A stretch of 64,000 bases of DNA from Paenibacillus ihbetae (GCF_002741055.1 NZ_CP016809.1:4566501-4630500); one strand, 5' to 3'; positions 25,474 to 35,225 are shown, counted from the stretch's first letter. The notes: generated by a model from the letters alone, not told the origin. Numbers and translations are program-made.

Positions 25474-26379
25474 ATGGAACTGTTCAGCATTTCTGTCAGT
25501 GCACGGACCGAAGACGAGAAAAGAGCGTTTCACCGTATATTGTCAGACAAGCAGAAGGAGTTACATAAACAATGCAAGCAGCTGAAATTCACGTTCAGCG
25601 CTTCCGATGACCGCGTCATTTGGACTTGCTCCGGCAAGCTTCCGCTGTCATCCTGGACAGTCTCTGCCGAAACCCTTCGGCGTCAAGTCTCCGAAGCCGT
25701 CACGGCTTATATTCTCGAGGAGAAGGAGCAGGAGATTGCTGCACGGTTAATGTTCTCGGAATTCGAGTTTGACGATGAGGAAGAGGCCGATCGGATTCTG
25801 CAATGGTTTCTTATGCTGTTGACCAAGGAAGAAGGTCCTTCGGGCGACTTCTGGCGGAGCCGCAGGCGAAAGCTGTCCGATGGCATTTATCAATGCCTGC
25901 TCGAGAGCCCGGAGCTGAATTTGGACGGGTTCATGATCTTCCGGCTTCAGGGATATGAAGAGGAGCTCCGCGAGATGGCAGAGTATGCCGTTGATGAATT
26001 TATGCTGGATCAGCAGTACGAGGAATTTGTGAGCCTGCTGAAATATTTTGTTTATTTTCAAGAGCCTAAAATGCCGCTGGTCCATGTTATTCATAAGGGG
26101 GACGAGGATTTTCTCCTGCTGGACGGCAATTTAAGGCCGCTTGAGCGCCCCCGGGAGGAGGGGCTTGTGATGGAGCGGCTGGATCAGGAGATGGAGATCG
26201 AGGATATGGTCGTCAGCACGCTGATTTCCGTATCTCCTGCCCGGATGATCATTCATACAAGGCAGCCGGAACTTCCGGTTATCGTGACCCTTGCCCATAT
26301 CTTTGATAATCGCGCCGAGGTATGCTGCAGCTGTCCGGAATGCAGTGCGCTTCTCGGGAGCGGCCGGATGATGACTTGA
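25474..26379 (+). CDS. ytxC: Putative sporulation protein YtxC
   Basis: A 301-residue protein matching the YtxC family, found in Bacillales just upstream of thrS as here. It is mostly helical and acidic (FEFDDEEEADRILQWFLMLL, AEYAVDEFMLDQQYEEFVSLLKYFV) with a C-terminal CCSCPEC cysteine cluster that may bind metal. The role in sporulation is annotated by family only. AAAGGAGTG before ATG 25474 fixes the start. The thrS promoter overlaps its stop codon. Confidence 0.85.
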   Translation: MELFSISVSARTEDEKRAFHRILSDKQKELHKQCKQLKFTFSASDDRVIWTCSGKLPLSSWTVSAETLRRQVSEAVTAYILEEKEQEIAARLMFSEFEFDDEEEADRILQWFLMLLTKEEGPSGDFWRSRRRKLSDGIYQCLLESPELNLDGFMIFRLQGYEEELREMAEYAVDEFMLDQQYEEFVSLLKYFVYFQEPKMPLVHVIHKGDEDFLLLDGNLRPLERPREEGLVMERLDQEMEIEDMVVSTLISVSPARMIIHTRQPELPVIVTLAHIFDNRAEVCCSCPECSALLGSGRMMT

Positions 26380-26405
26380 CGTTTTACGCGGGACAGGATT
26401 ATAAT
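26376..26405 (+). promoter_or_regulatory. Promoter of the thrS T-box leader
   Basis: TTGACG (26376-26381) and TATAAT (26400-26405) with an 18-base spacer; the -35 overlaps the ytxC stop. Confidence 0.75.
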
Positions 26406-26424
26406 TACTGATAAATTCACGTAA

Positions 26425-26700
26425 AAAGCTCTGACAAAGACATGAATCAATTCGGACCAGACCGCTTTCAGAGAGAGGAAACATCGGCTGAGATTTCCTC
26501 CGGGATGCCATTGATTTACCCCTTTGTAGCTGTGCTGTCGAACATCCCTCCCAGGCTTAGTAGGCATCGCCGGATCATGACCGTTACCTCATGCTGATGA
26601 AGGATCCTCCGAGTCTAACGTATTGCATGCGGCTGGAGCGATCGAATTAGGGTGGAACCACGGGTATAACACTCGTCCCTTTGCGGGACGGGTGTTTTTT
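26425..26700 (+). promoter_or_regulatory. T-box leader (threonine specifier) with terminator
   Basis: Stem I closes with ACAAAG/CTTTGT and AATCAAT/ATTGATT; the right-hand interior loop between them holds ACC (26518-26520), a threonine codon. AGAGAG and the conserved T-box TAGGGTGGAACCACGGGT (26648-26665) are present. The terminator ACACTCGTCCC-TTTGC-GGGACGGGTGT plus T6 ends at 26700. Uncharged tRNA-Thr should favour read-through. Confidence 0.95.
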
Positions 26701-26839
26701 GTATTTATCAGGCCCGATAGGCAGCCTTCACTTAAGCCTGCCATATAAGGGATGAAAGCTGGAATGCACGGGATGGACCTGTCCTAAACAGAATTGTCAA
26801 TGAACGTGAACAATCATCATTTTGGAGGAGGAATGCAAG

Positions 26840-28777
26840 GTGGCTATCAGTATCAAATTACCTGACGGCTCCGTCCGCGAGTATGAAGCGGGAAGCAGCA
26901 TTGAGGATGTTGCCGCTTCGATCAGCAGCGGGCTGAAGAAAAATGCCGTCGCAGGCAAACAGAACGGGATTTTGGTGGATTTATCGACACCGCTTGAGGA
27001 CGGAGCATTGATTGAAATCGTTACCCAAGATTCCGCCGAAGGACTGGAGGTTATCCGCCACAGCACCGCACACCTGCTGGCCCAGGCTACGAAGCGCCTG
27101 TTTGGCGCGAAGGAAGTCAAGCTTGGCGTGGGGCCTGTGATCGAGGACGGCTTCTACTACGATATGGATCTTGAGGAGCCGCTGAATCCGGAGGACCTGC
27201 AGAAGATTGAGAAGGAAATGGAGCGCATCACCCAGGAGAACCTTCCGATCGTTCGCAAGGAGGTCAGCCGTGCGGAAGCGCTGAGAATCTTCGGTGAGCT
27301 GGGCGACCCGTACAAGCTCGAGCTGATCAATGCTCTGCCGGAGGACAGCGTAATCACCATTTACGAGCAGGGCGAGTTCTTCGATCTTTGCCGCGGGCCG
27401 CACGTTCCGTCTACCGGCAAGATCAAGGTGTTCAAGCTGATGAGCGTTGCAGGTGCTTACTGGCGCGGAGACAGCAAGAATAAAATGCTGCAGCGCGTGT
27501 ACGGAACGGCTTTCGTGAAGAAAGCGCAGCTCGATGAGCATCTGCATCTGCTGGAGGAAGCCAAGAAGCGCGATCATCGCAAGCTGGGCAAGGAGCTGGA
27601 GATGTTTACCTTCTCCCAGCTTGTCGGACAGGGACTGCCGATTTGGCTTCCGAACGGAGCCAAGCTCCGCCGGACGCTGGAGCGTTACATCGTCGACATG
27701 GAGGAGCGTCTTGGATATCAGCATGTCTACACGCCGGTCCTCGGTAACGTGGAGCTGTACAAAACGTCCGGGCACTGGGACCACTATCAGGAGGATATGT
27801 TCCCGACAATGGCTATGGACAACGAGGAGCTCGTGCTTCGTCCGATGAACTGTCCGCACCATATGATGGTATACAAGAGCGGAATGCACAGCTATCGGGA
27901 TTTGCCGATCCGCGTGGCGGAGCTGGGCATGATGCACCGGTACGAAATGTCGGGAGCGCTGACCGGCCTTCACCGCGTACGGGCCATGACGCTGAACGAT
28001 TCCCACATCTTCTGCCGTCCGGACCAGATCAAGGACGAATTCGCACGCGTCATTCAGCTGATCATGACGGTATACAAGGACTTCGGCATCAGGGACTACC
28101 GCTTCCGCCTGTCCTACCGGGATCCGCAGGATACGGAAAAATACTATCAGGACGACGAAATGTGGGAAATGTCCCAGCGCATGCTGCGCGAGGTTGTCGA
28201 GGGCCTGGATATGCCGTTCTACGAAGCGGAAGGCGAAGCCGCCTTCTACGGTCCGAAGCTTGATGTCCAGATCAAGACGGCGCTTGGCAAGGAAGAGACG
28301 CTGTCCACGGTACAGCTGGACTTCCTGCTTCCGGAGCGCTTCGAGCTGGAATACGTAGGCGACGACGGCCAGAAGCATCGACCTGTCGTGATCCATCGCG
28401 GCATTATCAGCACCATGGAGCGCTTCACCGCTTTCCTGCTGGAGAATTTCGCGGGTGCGCTGCCGCTGTGGCTGTCCCCGGTACAGGTGAAGGTCATTCC
28501 GGTATCCGGCGCGTTCGAGGACTATGCGAAGGAAGTGGCCGAGAAGCTGCAGCAGGCCGGCATTTCCGTCGAAGCGGACCTCCGCAACGAGAAGCTCGGC
28601 TACAAAATCCGCGAAGCGCAGCTGGAGAAAATCCCTTACATGTTCATTGTGGGCGAAAACGAGAAAAATGCGGGTGCCGTTTCCGTCCGCAAGCGGGGCG
28701 AAGGGGACATCGGCGCCCAGCCGCTCGGCGAAATCATCTCGAAGCTTCGTGAAGAGATCGACACGCGCCTCGTCTAA
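26840..28777 (+). CDS. thrS: Threonyl-tRNA synthetase
   Basis: A 645-residue class II synthetase charging tRNA-Thr. The TGS domain (1-60) comes first, then the editing domain with [10 protein letters not shown] and GFYYD, the catalytic core with zinc ligands in RPMNCPHHM, motif 2 near [15 protein letters not shown] and motif 3 [13 protein letters not shown], and the anticodon-binding domain (about 540 on). GTG 26840 follows GGAGGAGGA; an upstream TTG overlaps that site. Regulated by the T-box leader. Confidence 0.97.
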   Translation: MAISIKLPDGSVREYEAGSSIEDVAASISSGLKKNAVAGKQNGILVDLSTPLEDGALIEIVTQDSAEGLEVIRHSTAHLLAQATKRLFGAKEVKLGVGPVIEDGFYYDMDLEEPLNPEDLQKIEKEMERITQENLPIVRKEVSRAEALRIFGELGDPYKLELINALPEDSVITIYEQGEFFDLCRGPHVPSTGKIKVFKLMSVAGAYWRGDSKNKMLQRVYGTAFVKKAQLDEHLHLLEEAKKRDHRKLGKELEMFTFSQLVGQGLPIWLPNGAKLRRTLERYIVDMEERLGYQHVYTPVLGNVELYKTSGHWDHYQEDMFPTMAMDNEELVLRPMNCPHHMMVYKSGMHSYRDLPIRVAELGMMHRYEMSGALTGLHRVRAMTLNDSHIFCRPDQIKDEFARVIQLIMTVYKDFGIRDYRFRLSYRDPQDTEKYYQDDEMWEMSQRMLREVVEGLDMPFYEAEGEAAFYGPKLDVQIKTALGKEETLSTVQLDFLLPERFELEYVGDDGQKHRPVVIHRGIISTMERFTAFLLENFAGALPLWLSPVQVKVIPVSGAFEDYAKEVAEKLQQAGISVEADLRNEKLGYKIREAQLEKIPYMFIVGENEKNAGAVSVRKRGEGDIGAQPLGEIISKLREEIDTRLV

Positions 28778-28916
28778 TTTCGGGGCTGAATCGTTGGAGC
28801 CGCTTGCGCAGCTGAAGGCTGCAATCCATTAAATGGTAAACCGTCAGATCCCTCTGTCATGATGTATATTTCATTCGGGATGTGGGAACCCTCGCTATTA
28901 AGGGGGAGGTACTCAC

Positions 28917-29681
28917 ATGATCAAATGGAAAACATGGCAGAGGGTTCTTTGCGGTTCCGTTCTGTCAGCTATGCTATTCAGTACATGGACATCTTCGGCT
29001 AAAGCCTACAATACCATTTTAAGTGAATCATACAGCAGGATCGATAGCAGTCCTATTTACGAAGGTTCAAGGAAAGGGGAAGTCCGGGGCTCGGAGTACG
29101 TAGATCTGTCCGTGTTTTATGCCATGCGTGCCGCCGGCTTATCCGATTTGAGCCGGTATATTACCCTGCCCGAACTGCCCGAAACGGCGCCGAAGAAAAC
29201 CGGGCCTGCGAAGAGACGGGCATCCTCCATGCCGGTGCTTGCACCGCCGGAGGATCAGGTGCTTCATACGGTAAAAGTGACGGCGACCGGCTATACGGCA
29301 GGCTATGAATCCACCGGCAAGAAACCGGGCCACCCGCAGTACGGAATAACCTATTCCGGCGTTAAGGTCAAGCGGGACAAAAATACGCTGTCCACGATCG
29401 CGGCAGACCCTGATGTTTTTCCGCTCGGAAGCATCCTGTACATTCCTGGCTACGGTTATGGCATCGTTGCGGATATCGGATCGGCGATCAAAGGCCGGAA
29501 GATCGACCTGTATTTTGCCACCACCAAGCAGGTGTTCCAGGAGTGGGGGAAGAAGGACGTCGAGGTTCAGGTCATTAAGCAGGGCAGCGGCAAATGCACG
29601 GAGCAAATGCTGAGAACGTTCGGCAATGCGATCGAAACGTACCGGTTTCTGCCGTCCTCGGTGCTCGAGGAAGCGATCTAA
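28917..29681 (+). CDS. Secreted 3D-domain protein
   Basis: A 254-residue protein with a signal peptide cleaved near SSAKA-YN. The C-terminal part (about 119-220) is a 3D domain, named for three conserved aspartates and related to the MltA-type double-psi barrel ([35 protein letters not shown]). Such proteins cut or bind peptidoglycan (YocH, YuiC). No LysM or SH3 domain is seen. GGGGAGGT precedes ATG 28917. Confidence 0.88.
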   Translation: MIKWKTWQRVLCGSVLSAMLFSTWTSSAKAYNTILSESYSRIDSSPIYEGSRKGEVRGSEYVDLSVFYAMRAAGLSDLSRYITLPELPETAPKKTGPAKRRASSMPVLAPPEDQVLHTVKVTATGYTAGYESTGKKPGHPQYGITYSGVKVKRDKNTLSTIAADPDVFPLGSILYIPGYGYGIVADIGSAIKGRKIDLYFATTKQVFQEWGKKDVEVQVIKQGSGKCTEQMLRTFGNAIETYRFLPSSVLEEAI

Positions 29682-29828
29682 AGAGCATTCCGAAACATCG
29701 ATTTGAGCCGGGAGTTCACCTCGCGGAAATTCAGAATAAGGTCACCCTGTTCATCACATACTACATTTCGGGGGGCAAGAACCCCTGAAGAGGATGAAGG
29801 TATCGATAAGAACAGGGAGGTGAACATT

Positions 29829-30128
29829 GTGCCTAAAAAGAACAAAGTGCAAGAGAACTACCAAACTCCGAACGAAAAGTTCAACGCCGAGTTCGCTGAA
29901 GATACCAGCGGAATCAAGAGCAACCCGAAGGGGAACGCTAAAGTTCAGGAGAATTTCCAAACACCGAACGAAAAGTTCAACGCTGAGTTCGCTGAAGATA
30001 CCAGCGGAATCAAGAGCAACCCTAAAGGTAACGCCAAAGTTCAAGAGAACTACAAAAAACCGAACGAGAAGTTTGACGCCGAGTTTGGTGAGCTGAACCA
30101 GCCAGGCGACCACCCGACGAACCGCTAA
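29829..30128 (+). CDS. Repeat protein resembling a gamma-type small acid-soluble spore protein
   Basis: A 99-residue hydrophilic protein made of 32-residue repeats: residues 6-37, 38-69 and a partial third from 70. Each repeat holds KVQEN, PNEKF and, in the first two, AEFAEDTS. EFAED resembles the EFASE cleavage site of the germination protease GPR in gamma-type SASPs; the third copy (AEFGEL) has lost it. There are no membrane segments, Cys or Trp. The GTG start has GGGAGGTGA at six bases. The SASP assignment is inference; no family was searched. Confidence 0.6.
   Translation: MPKKNKVQENYQTPNEKFNAEFAEDTSGIKSNPKGNAKVQENFQTPNEKFNAEFAEDTSGIKSNPKGNAKVQENYKKPNEKFDAEFGELNQPGDHPTNR
29844..30101 (+). 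repeat. 96-bp tandem repeat within the SASP-like gene
   Basis: Copy 1 is 29844-29939, copy 2 is 29940-30035, with about 10 differences, mostly synonymous. A diverged partial third copy follows. Confidence 0.85.
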
Positions 30129-30162
30129 CCATTTTTGATGGTTGATCGTTCGAGTTTCAAAT

Positions 30163-30195
30163 AAAAGACCTTCGCCTAGGCGAGGGTCTTTTTTG
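30163..30195 (+). terminator. Terminator
   Basis: AAGACCTTCGCC-TAGG... pairs with GGCGAGGGTCTT followed by T6. Confidence 0.85.
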
Positions 30196-30326
30196 TAGAT
30201 TTTTGTAGATTTAAGAAAATAAGATGTGCTGCCTAAATATCCGGAAGAACGGCTCTAAACGCGTTCGGTTTTCATTGAAAGCACGCCGATGGCTTTTAGC
30301 GTGGCGGGCCCAGAAATATCCAGCTC

Positions 30327-30344
30327 CTCGGTCTCGAGACCGAG
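30327..30344. promoter_or_regulatory. 18-bp perfect palindrome upstream of liaF
   Basis: CTCGGTCTCGAGACCGAG reads the same on both strands and lies about 95 bases before liaF, in a gap of 311 bases that otherwise holds only the preceding terminator. It could be a dimeric regulator site or a cruciform. Confidence 0.45.
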
Positions 30345-30439
30345 AACAGTTTCCTCCCGCCGCCGCTAACCGATTCCCCTCATCATGTAGTACACTGTAG
30401 GTAAGCTACAAATAGAACTACGAAAGCAAGGGGATGACC

Positions 30440-31612
30440 ATGAGTAGAAAAGGGTGGAGCAAGCTCAGCAGCGGTTTGCTGCTCATCGGGATCGGTGTAT
30501 TGTTTCTTCTCAATCAGCTGGATCTTGTAGATGTGGATCTCGGATATATTTTCTCAACCTTCTGGCCGGTGTTCATTATTTGGTTCGGACTGCAGAGTTT
30601 GATTTATGCGCGCGGAGGAGGGCTATGGGGCGCCGTCGTTCCGCTGATTATCGGCTTCTATTTCCTGGGCCGGAATTTGGGTGTCGTCGACTTTACCTTC
30701 GGTGATCTGGTTAAATACGCCATTCCGATTATGCTGATCGGCTTCGGTCTGCAGGTGATATTTACTCCGAAGCATCAGGCGCCGCCGCCACCGTCCCCGC
30801 CTAAGCCTGACGACTTCACCTCCGCACGGGGAGAGGGCTTTCATGAAATTCCGGAGCCGCCGGAGGCCCAGCCGCTGGATTCTTCTCTGGATGAGGAGTT
30901 CGAGCGCAGATTCGGCAAGCAGGACAGCATGGACAAGACCGACAAGACCGGCATGAACGGTATAGGCGGTATGAACGGCGGTGCAGAACGGAGAGCTGGA
31001 CACAGCGAATCGGTGAAGGGGTATCGCTGGCAGGGCAAGCATCATGCCGACCGACGCGATGAAGACCGTGGCGGCGAACGGGACGATCGCAGAAAATACC
31101 GGGATTATATCGGTATGGACGGCCGGGATTCCCGGTACGGGGATGCCTATGGTCCAAACGAGCACGAGCACAACCATAGCCATTACGGCCATGCCGATCA
31201 TTATGGACACCATCACGGCTATGCCGGTCATGATACGGTGAACAAGTCCTCTTTCATCGGGGATGTGCATATGGGCAAGGATTATTTTCAGCTCAAGCCG
31301 ACGAATATTTCCCAGTTTATCGGCGACACGGTGCTTGATTTAACCAAAGCCCAAATCCCTTACGGGGAAACCAAAATCAATATCTCGGCATTCATCGGCG
31401 ATGTGAAGGTATTCGTTCCGAATGACTCGGATGTCGGGATCCATGTATCAACCAGCTCGTTCATCGGCGATATGAAGGTTCTGGAGGAGAAGCGGAGCGG
31501 CTTTATGGGAAGCGCCGGTCTGGAAAGCCCGTATTACAGGGAAGCGGGCAAGAAAATTCGAATCAATGTCAGCGTATTTATCGGTGACGTTAAAGTGAAC
31601 AAGGTAGGGTAA
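30440..31612 (+). CDS. liaF: LiaF-like membrane regulator
   Basis: A 390-residue protein. Four hydrophobic segments (about 10-108) form the LiaF-type membrane domain; a Pro-rich then charged linker follows, with a His-rich stretch (10 His in about 26 residues, near 241-264). The C-terminal beta domain has five FIGD motifs (272, 295, 318, 341 and 380). LiaF holds the LiaS kinase inactive until the envelope is stressed. ATG 30440 has AAGGGG seven bases upstream. It is followed by liaS and liaR. The linker is much longer than in Bacillus LiaF. Confidence 0.88.
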   Translation: MSRKGWSKLSSGLLLIGIGVLFLLNQLDLVDVDLGYIFSTFWPVFIIWFGLQSLIYARGGGLWGAVVPLIIGFYFLGRNLGVVDFTFGDLVKYAIPIMLIGFGLQVIFTPKHQAPPPPSPPKPDDFTSARGEGFHEIPEPPEAQPLDSSLDEEFERRFGKQDSMDKTDKTGMNGIGGMNGGAERRAGHSESVKGYRWQGKHHADRRDEDRGGERDDRRKYRDYIGMDGRDSRYGDAYGPNEHEHNHSHYGHADHYGHHHGYAGHDTVNKSSFIGDVHMGKDYFQLKPTNISQFIGDTVLDLTKAQIPYGETKINISAFIGDVKVFVPNDSDVGIHVSTSSFIGDMKVLEEKRSGFMGSAGLESPYYREAGKKIRINVSVFIGDVKVNKVG

Positions 31613-31617
31613 CGCCC

Positions 31618-32718
31618 ATGGGATTTTTAAAAAACACAAAATGGATCATCATGGTCAATTTCCTTCTGATTGGAGCCGGCGTCGCTGTATTCCTGTATGC
31701 AGCGGACCAAACCGGCTATATACATATTATAGATAACCGGCTGTGGTTCGTTTACGCAGTCGGTGTCATTCTGTTTTCGGGCATCGCGGGGTATATCGCA
31801 GGCCAGCGCATCCAGCGGCCGCTGGATCTTCTTCACTTAAATATGCTCCAGGCAGCGAAGGGCAACTTGACGGTGCGGCTGCCTGTCATTGAGGACGGTT
31901 CGTTTTCCAGAGTGTATGATGAATTTAACGGCATGATCGAAGCGCTGGAGAAGAAGGTGAAGCTGCTGCAGCGGCTGGGCGAACAGGAAGTGATGGAGAA
32001 GGAAATCGCGGCGGAAGCCGCCGTTCTGGAAGAGCGGCGCCGGATGGCCCGGGATCTGCATGATACGGTAAGCCAGCAGCTCTTCGCCATCCACATGTCG
32101 GCCTCCTCGCTGCCGGCCGTGCTGAAACGGAACCCCGAGCATGGGGATCAGGTGCTCGGCCAGCTTATCGAGATGTCACACATTGCACAGAAGCAGATGC
32201 GGGCATTGATCGCACAGCTGCGCCCGGTTGAACTGGAGGGCCGAACGCTTGAGGAAGCGCTTGAGAAATGGTTCCCGGATTACTGCCGCCAAAATGGTTT
32301 GAAGGGCATGAAGGACGTTGAACTGTACGGCGGCGTTTCCGAGGCGATCGAGCATCAGCTGTTCTTGATCATACAGGAGGCGGTTGCCAACATCGTCAAG
32401 CACGCGGGTGCGGGGCTTGTCAGCATGTCGCTGCGGGAAGACCAGAAGCGGGTCGTGCTCAGCATCAGCGATGACGGCATCGGATTCGACGAGATTGCCG
32501 GAAGACAGGGCTCCTACGGACTCTCAACCATGCGGGAGAGGGCGGAGAAGCTTGGCGGGCAGGTCGAGATTATCAGCAAGAAGGGAGCAGGTACGACCGT
32601 TAGAGTCAACATTCCTCTGTTTGACGACGAGAACGGGCAGGAAGATAGCGGCGAGGATCAGGCGGAACGGGAAGTACCGGCAGGCGCCGGCACATTGGAA
32701 AGGGGAGCGGGAGAATAA
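31618..32718 (+). CDS. liaS: LiaS-like sensor histidine kinase
   Basis: A 366-residue NarL-class kinase. Two membrane helices (about 10-28 and 43-62) with a very short outer loop mark an intramembrane-sensing kinase; a HAMP-like segment (63-115) follows, then HisKA_3 with the phosphorylated His148 in RMARDLHDTVSQQ, and an ATPase domain (DDGIGFD, GSYGLSTMRERAEKLGG). The C-terminal 35 residues are acidic and Gly-rich. It starts five bases after liaF and overlaps liaR by one base. Confidence 0.92.
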   Translation: MGFLKNTKWIIMVNFLLIGAGVAVFLYAADQTGYIHIIDNRLWFVYAVGVILFSGIAGYIAGQRIQRPLDLLHLNMLQAAKGNLTVRLPVIEDGSFSRVYDEFNGMIEALEKKVKLLQRLGEQEVMEKEIAAEAAVLEERRRMARDLHDTVSQQLFAIHMSASSLPAVLKRNPEHGDQVLGQLIEMSHIAQKQMRALIAQLRPVELEGRTLEEALEKWFPDYCRQNGLKGMKDVELYGGVSEAIEHQLFLIIQEAVANIVKHAGAGLVSMSLREDQKRVVLSISDDGIGFDEIAGRQGSYGLSTMRERAEKLGGQVEIISKKGAGTTVRVNIPLFDDENGQEDSGEDQAEREVPAGAGTLERGAGE

Positions 32719-33377
32719 TGAGTGGGGTAATTCGAGTATTGCTGGCTGATGATCATGATATGGTGCGGATGGGGTTAAAAACCTATTTGTCGCTTGATCC
32801 CGGCTTTGAGGTGATCGGCGAAGCGGCGAACGGGCAAGAGGTTATTGACATGCTGCGCAGCGCGGATGAGAGCTCCAGACCGGATCTGGTGTTGATGGAT
32901 TTAATGATGCCGATCATGAACGGAGCGGAGACGACGCGGGCGGTGATGGCGGAGTTTCCCGAGCAGAAGATCGTCATCTTGACCAGCTTCCTTGAAGATG
33001 ATCTGGTCGTGGAATGCATTGAGGCAGGCGCGGTCAGCTATGTGCTGAAGACGGTATCCGCCGACGAGCTGATCTATGCCCTTCAGGGGGCGTTCCGGGG
33101 TATGCCGGTCATGACGAAGGACGTTTCGGAAGCGTTGACCCGGGGAATCCGGCGGCATATGGTGAACGAAGACGAGTCCGGACTGACCGAGCGGGAGCGG
33201 GAAGTCCTGCTGCTGATCGCCGAAGGCAAGAGTAACAAGGAGATCGGGGAGGAGCTGCATATCAGCATCAAAACCGTCAAAACCCATGTCAGCAACCTGC
33301 TGATGAAGTGTGAGCTGGAGGACCGGACCCAGCTAGCCATCTATGCCCACCGGAAGGGCTGGGTCAAATCGTCGTAA
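32718..33377 (+). CDS. liaR: LiaR-like response regulator
   Basis: A 219-residue NarL/LuxR-type regulator. Receiver residues 1-120 hold the acidic pair DD (11-12), phosphorylation site Asp61 in LVLMDLMMP and the conserved Lys in YVLKTVS. The C-terminal helix-turn-helix (about 155-210) reads LTEREREVLLLIAEGKSNKEI then a recognition helix ending in KTVKTHVSN. It should receive phosphate from LiaS. It overlaps liaS in TAATG. No liaIH target operon is in the window. Confidence 0.92.
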   Translation: MSGVIRVLLADDHDMVRMGLKTYLSLDPGFEVIGEAANGQEVIDMLRSADESSRPDLVLMDLMMPIMNGAETTRAVMAEFPEQKIVILTSFLEDDLVVECIEAGAVSYVLKTVSADELIYALQGAFRGMPVMTKDVSEALTRGIRRHMVNEDESGLTEREREVLLLIAEGKSNKEIGEELHISIKTVKTHVSNLLMKCELEDRTQLAIYAHRKGWVKSS

Positions 33378-33452
33378 GCTAAGGGAAGCTGTAAGAACAA
33401 GGAAAGCGAACAGGAGCGAAGAGTCTGGAGTGATTTCGTCGTACGGATAATG

Positions 33453-33500
33453 GTAAGGTTTTTATCTGCCTTTTAATTGTTTTTAAGGTACTATTAAGGT
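33453..33500 (+). promoter_or_regulatory. Phased TTAAGGT repeats upstream of htrA
   Basis: TTAAGGT occurs at 33483-33489 and 33494-33500 (11-base period). Related copies are TTAATTG at 33473 and GTAAGGT at 33453. Direct repeats of this spacing are typical of OmpR-family regulator sites just upstream of a promoter; the htrA start is 76 bases on. Confidence 0.55.
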
Positions 33501-33575
33501 TTATAGTACACAATAAAGACAGTTAATCAATGAAACCGCTTGGAAGCAGGCGATTCAAATAGGAGGTAAACACCC

Positions 33576-35225
33576 ATGGACGATCCAAGAAAGCGATATG
33601 GCTATCCAGATGATGAGCGAGCGAACAACGAACCCGGCAATGAGCCGAACAGACAAGAGGAACCAGCCTCGGGCAGCTCTTCCTACTACTATTCGTACGG
33701 ACCCTTTCAGTCCCTATCCAATGAGAGGGACAGCGAGCAAACCGAAGACAACCCGTATAGGAGACGGGAATCCCAAGAGGTTGAGGTTACGGCACCGCAG
33801 CCCGTAAAACCGATTCCGTCTTCCGGCTACGTCCAATCGCAATCGGCCGGACAACAGGGCGGCAGCGGGGGACCGTCGGACGCCGTGACAAGGAATACGC
33901 ATTGGAACTACAGCTCCAAGCCGAAAACGTCAGTCAAAACGGTGCTGCTGTCCTTTCTCGCAGGCGTTATCGTCATCTCGAGCTTGATGTTTGCCGCAGA
34001 CCGGACGAATCTGTTCACGCCTGACGCCGCCTTCTCATCCGAACAGCCGTCTCAGGAAACGGCGGCGCCTGTCGATAGTAGCGGTAACGGCAACGACAGC
34101 GGCGCGACAACGGCATCCGCGATGATTCCAACCAACCAAGGGGACGTTTCGGCTGTCGTGGATGAAGCCGGCCCTGCCGTTGTCCTGATCGAAACGCTGG
34201 TCAACAGCCGCAGCGGGCAAAGCTCCAATCCGAGTCTGAACGATCCGTTCTGGTATTTCTTCGGCGGGGGCCCGTCCAGTCAGCAGGAAGACAGCGGCAA
34301 TAGCGGCAACAACGGTAACGGCGGCAATCAGCAGCTCGTGCCTTCGGGTCTCGGCTCCGGCTTTATATTCGATAAGTCCGGTTACATTCTGACGAACGAG
34401 CACGTTATTCATGGCGCCGACGTCATTCAAGTTACGGTCCAAGGCACCAAGAAGCCGTATGAAGCCAAGCTGCTCGGCTCCAGCTACGAGCTCGACCTGG
34501 CCGTGCTGAAGATTGAAGGGGATAACTTCCCGTCGGTTAAGCTGGGCGACTCCGATTCCGTGAAAGTCGGTGAATGGCTGGTGGCGATCGGCAACCCGGG
34601 AGGGTTCGATCATACCGTAACCGCCGGCGTGTTAAGCTCCAAAGAGCGCGAAATCGAAATTCCAGGAACGAATGGAGAAGAGGACCGCTCCTATAAGCAC
34701 CTGCTGCAGACGGACGCCTCGATCAACCCGGGGAACTCGGGCGGACCGCTCTTGAACCTGAAGGGTGAAGTGATCGGGATGAACGTGGCCGTCAGCGCAG
34801 AAGCGCAGGGCATCGGCTTTGCGATTCCGTCCAGCACGATTAAGGAAGTGCTGGATTACCTGAAGAACAACCAGGAAGTTCCGAAAGAGCCGGAACCGTT
34901 TATCGGAGCGGAGCTGGCAACCGTTACGCCGCAAATTGCACAGCAGCTTGGATCAAGCGTAACGGAAGGCTCTTACGTCAATCGTGTCGTTTTCCGCTCG
35001 CCGGCGTATGAAGCCGACCTTCGCCAATATGACATCATCATTGGCGTGGATGGTCAGAAATACCCGACGCATACCGATTTGATCGAACTCATTCAATCGA
35101 AGAAGGTCGGCGATAAAATTACGCTTAACGTCGACCGCAACGGCAAGAAAATCGACCTGCCGCTGACGATTGGGGATAGAAACGAGTTTGAGGCTTCCCT
35201 CCAGCAGCAGCAACGGCAGCCGTAA
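33576..35225 (+). CDS. htrA: Membrane-anchored HtrA/DegP-type serine protease
   Basis: A 549-residue protein. A long polar cytoplasmic N-terminus (1-118) is followed by one membrane helix (about 120-140), a Ser/Gly/Asn-rich linker, a trypsin-like domain with His276 (NEHVIHG), Asp307 (ELDLAVL) and Ser388 (GNSGGPL), and one PDZ domain (about 440-530). It degrades misfolded proteins outside the membrane. Two-component genes follow, as with htrB-cssRS or mycobacterial mprAB-pepD. AGGAGGT precedes ATG 33576. Confidence 0.93.
   Translation: MDDPRKRYGYPDDERANNEPGNEPNRQEEPASGSSSYYYSYGPFQSLSNERDSEQTEDNPYRRRESQEVEVTAPQPVKPIPSSGYVQSQSAGQQGGSGGPSDAVTRNTHWNYSSKPKTSVKTVLLSFLAGVIVISSLMFAADRTNLFTPDAAFSSEQPSQETAAPVDSSGNGNDSGATTASAMIPTNQGDVSAVVDEAGPAVVLIETLVNSRSGQSSNPSLNDPFWYFFGGGPSSQQEDSGNSGNNGNGGNQQLVPSGLGSGFIFDKSGYILTNEHVIHGADVIQVTVQGTKKPYEAKLLGSSYELDLAVLKIEGDNFPSVKLGDSDSVKVGEWLVAIGNPGGFDHTVTAGVLSSKEREIEIPGTNGEEDRSYKHLLQTDASINPGNSGGPLLNLKGEVIGMNVAVSAEAQGIGFAIPSSTIKEVLDYLKNNQEVPKEPEPFIGAELATVTPQIAQQLGSSVTEGSYVNRVVFRSPAYEADLRQYDIIIGVDGQKYPTHTDLIELIQSKKVGDKITLNVDRNGKKIDLPLTIGDRNEFEASLQQQQRQP

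Noticed and set aside
26981..28396. 471-codon open frame on the minus strand of thrS
   Set aside because: It mirrors thrS codon structure, has no ribosome site and no recognisable domain.
29844..30101. Tandem repeats as a CRISPR-like array
   Set aside because: The repeats are in-frame coding units without unique spacers.
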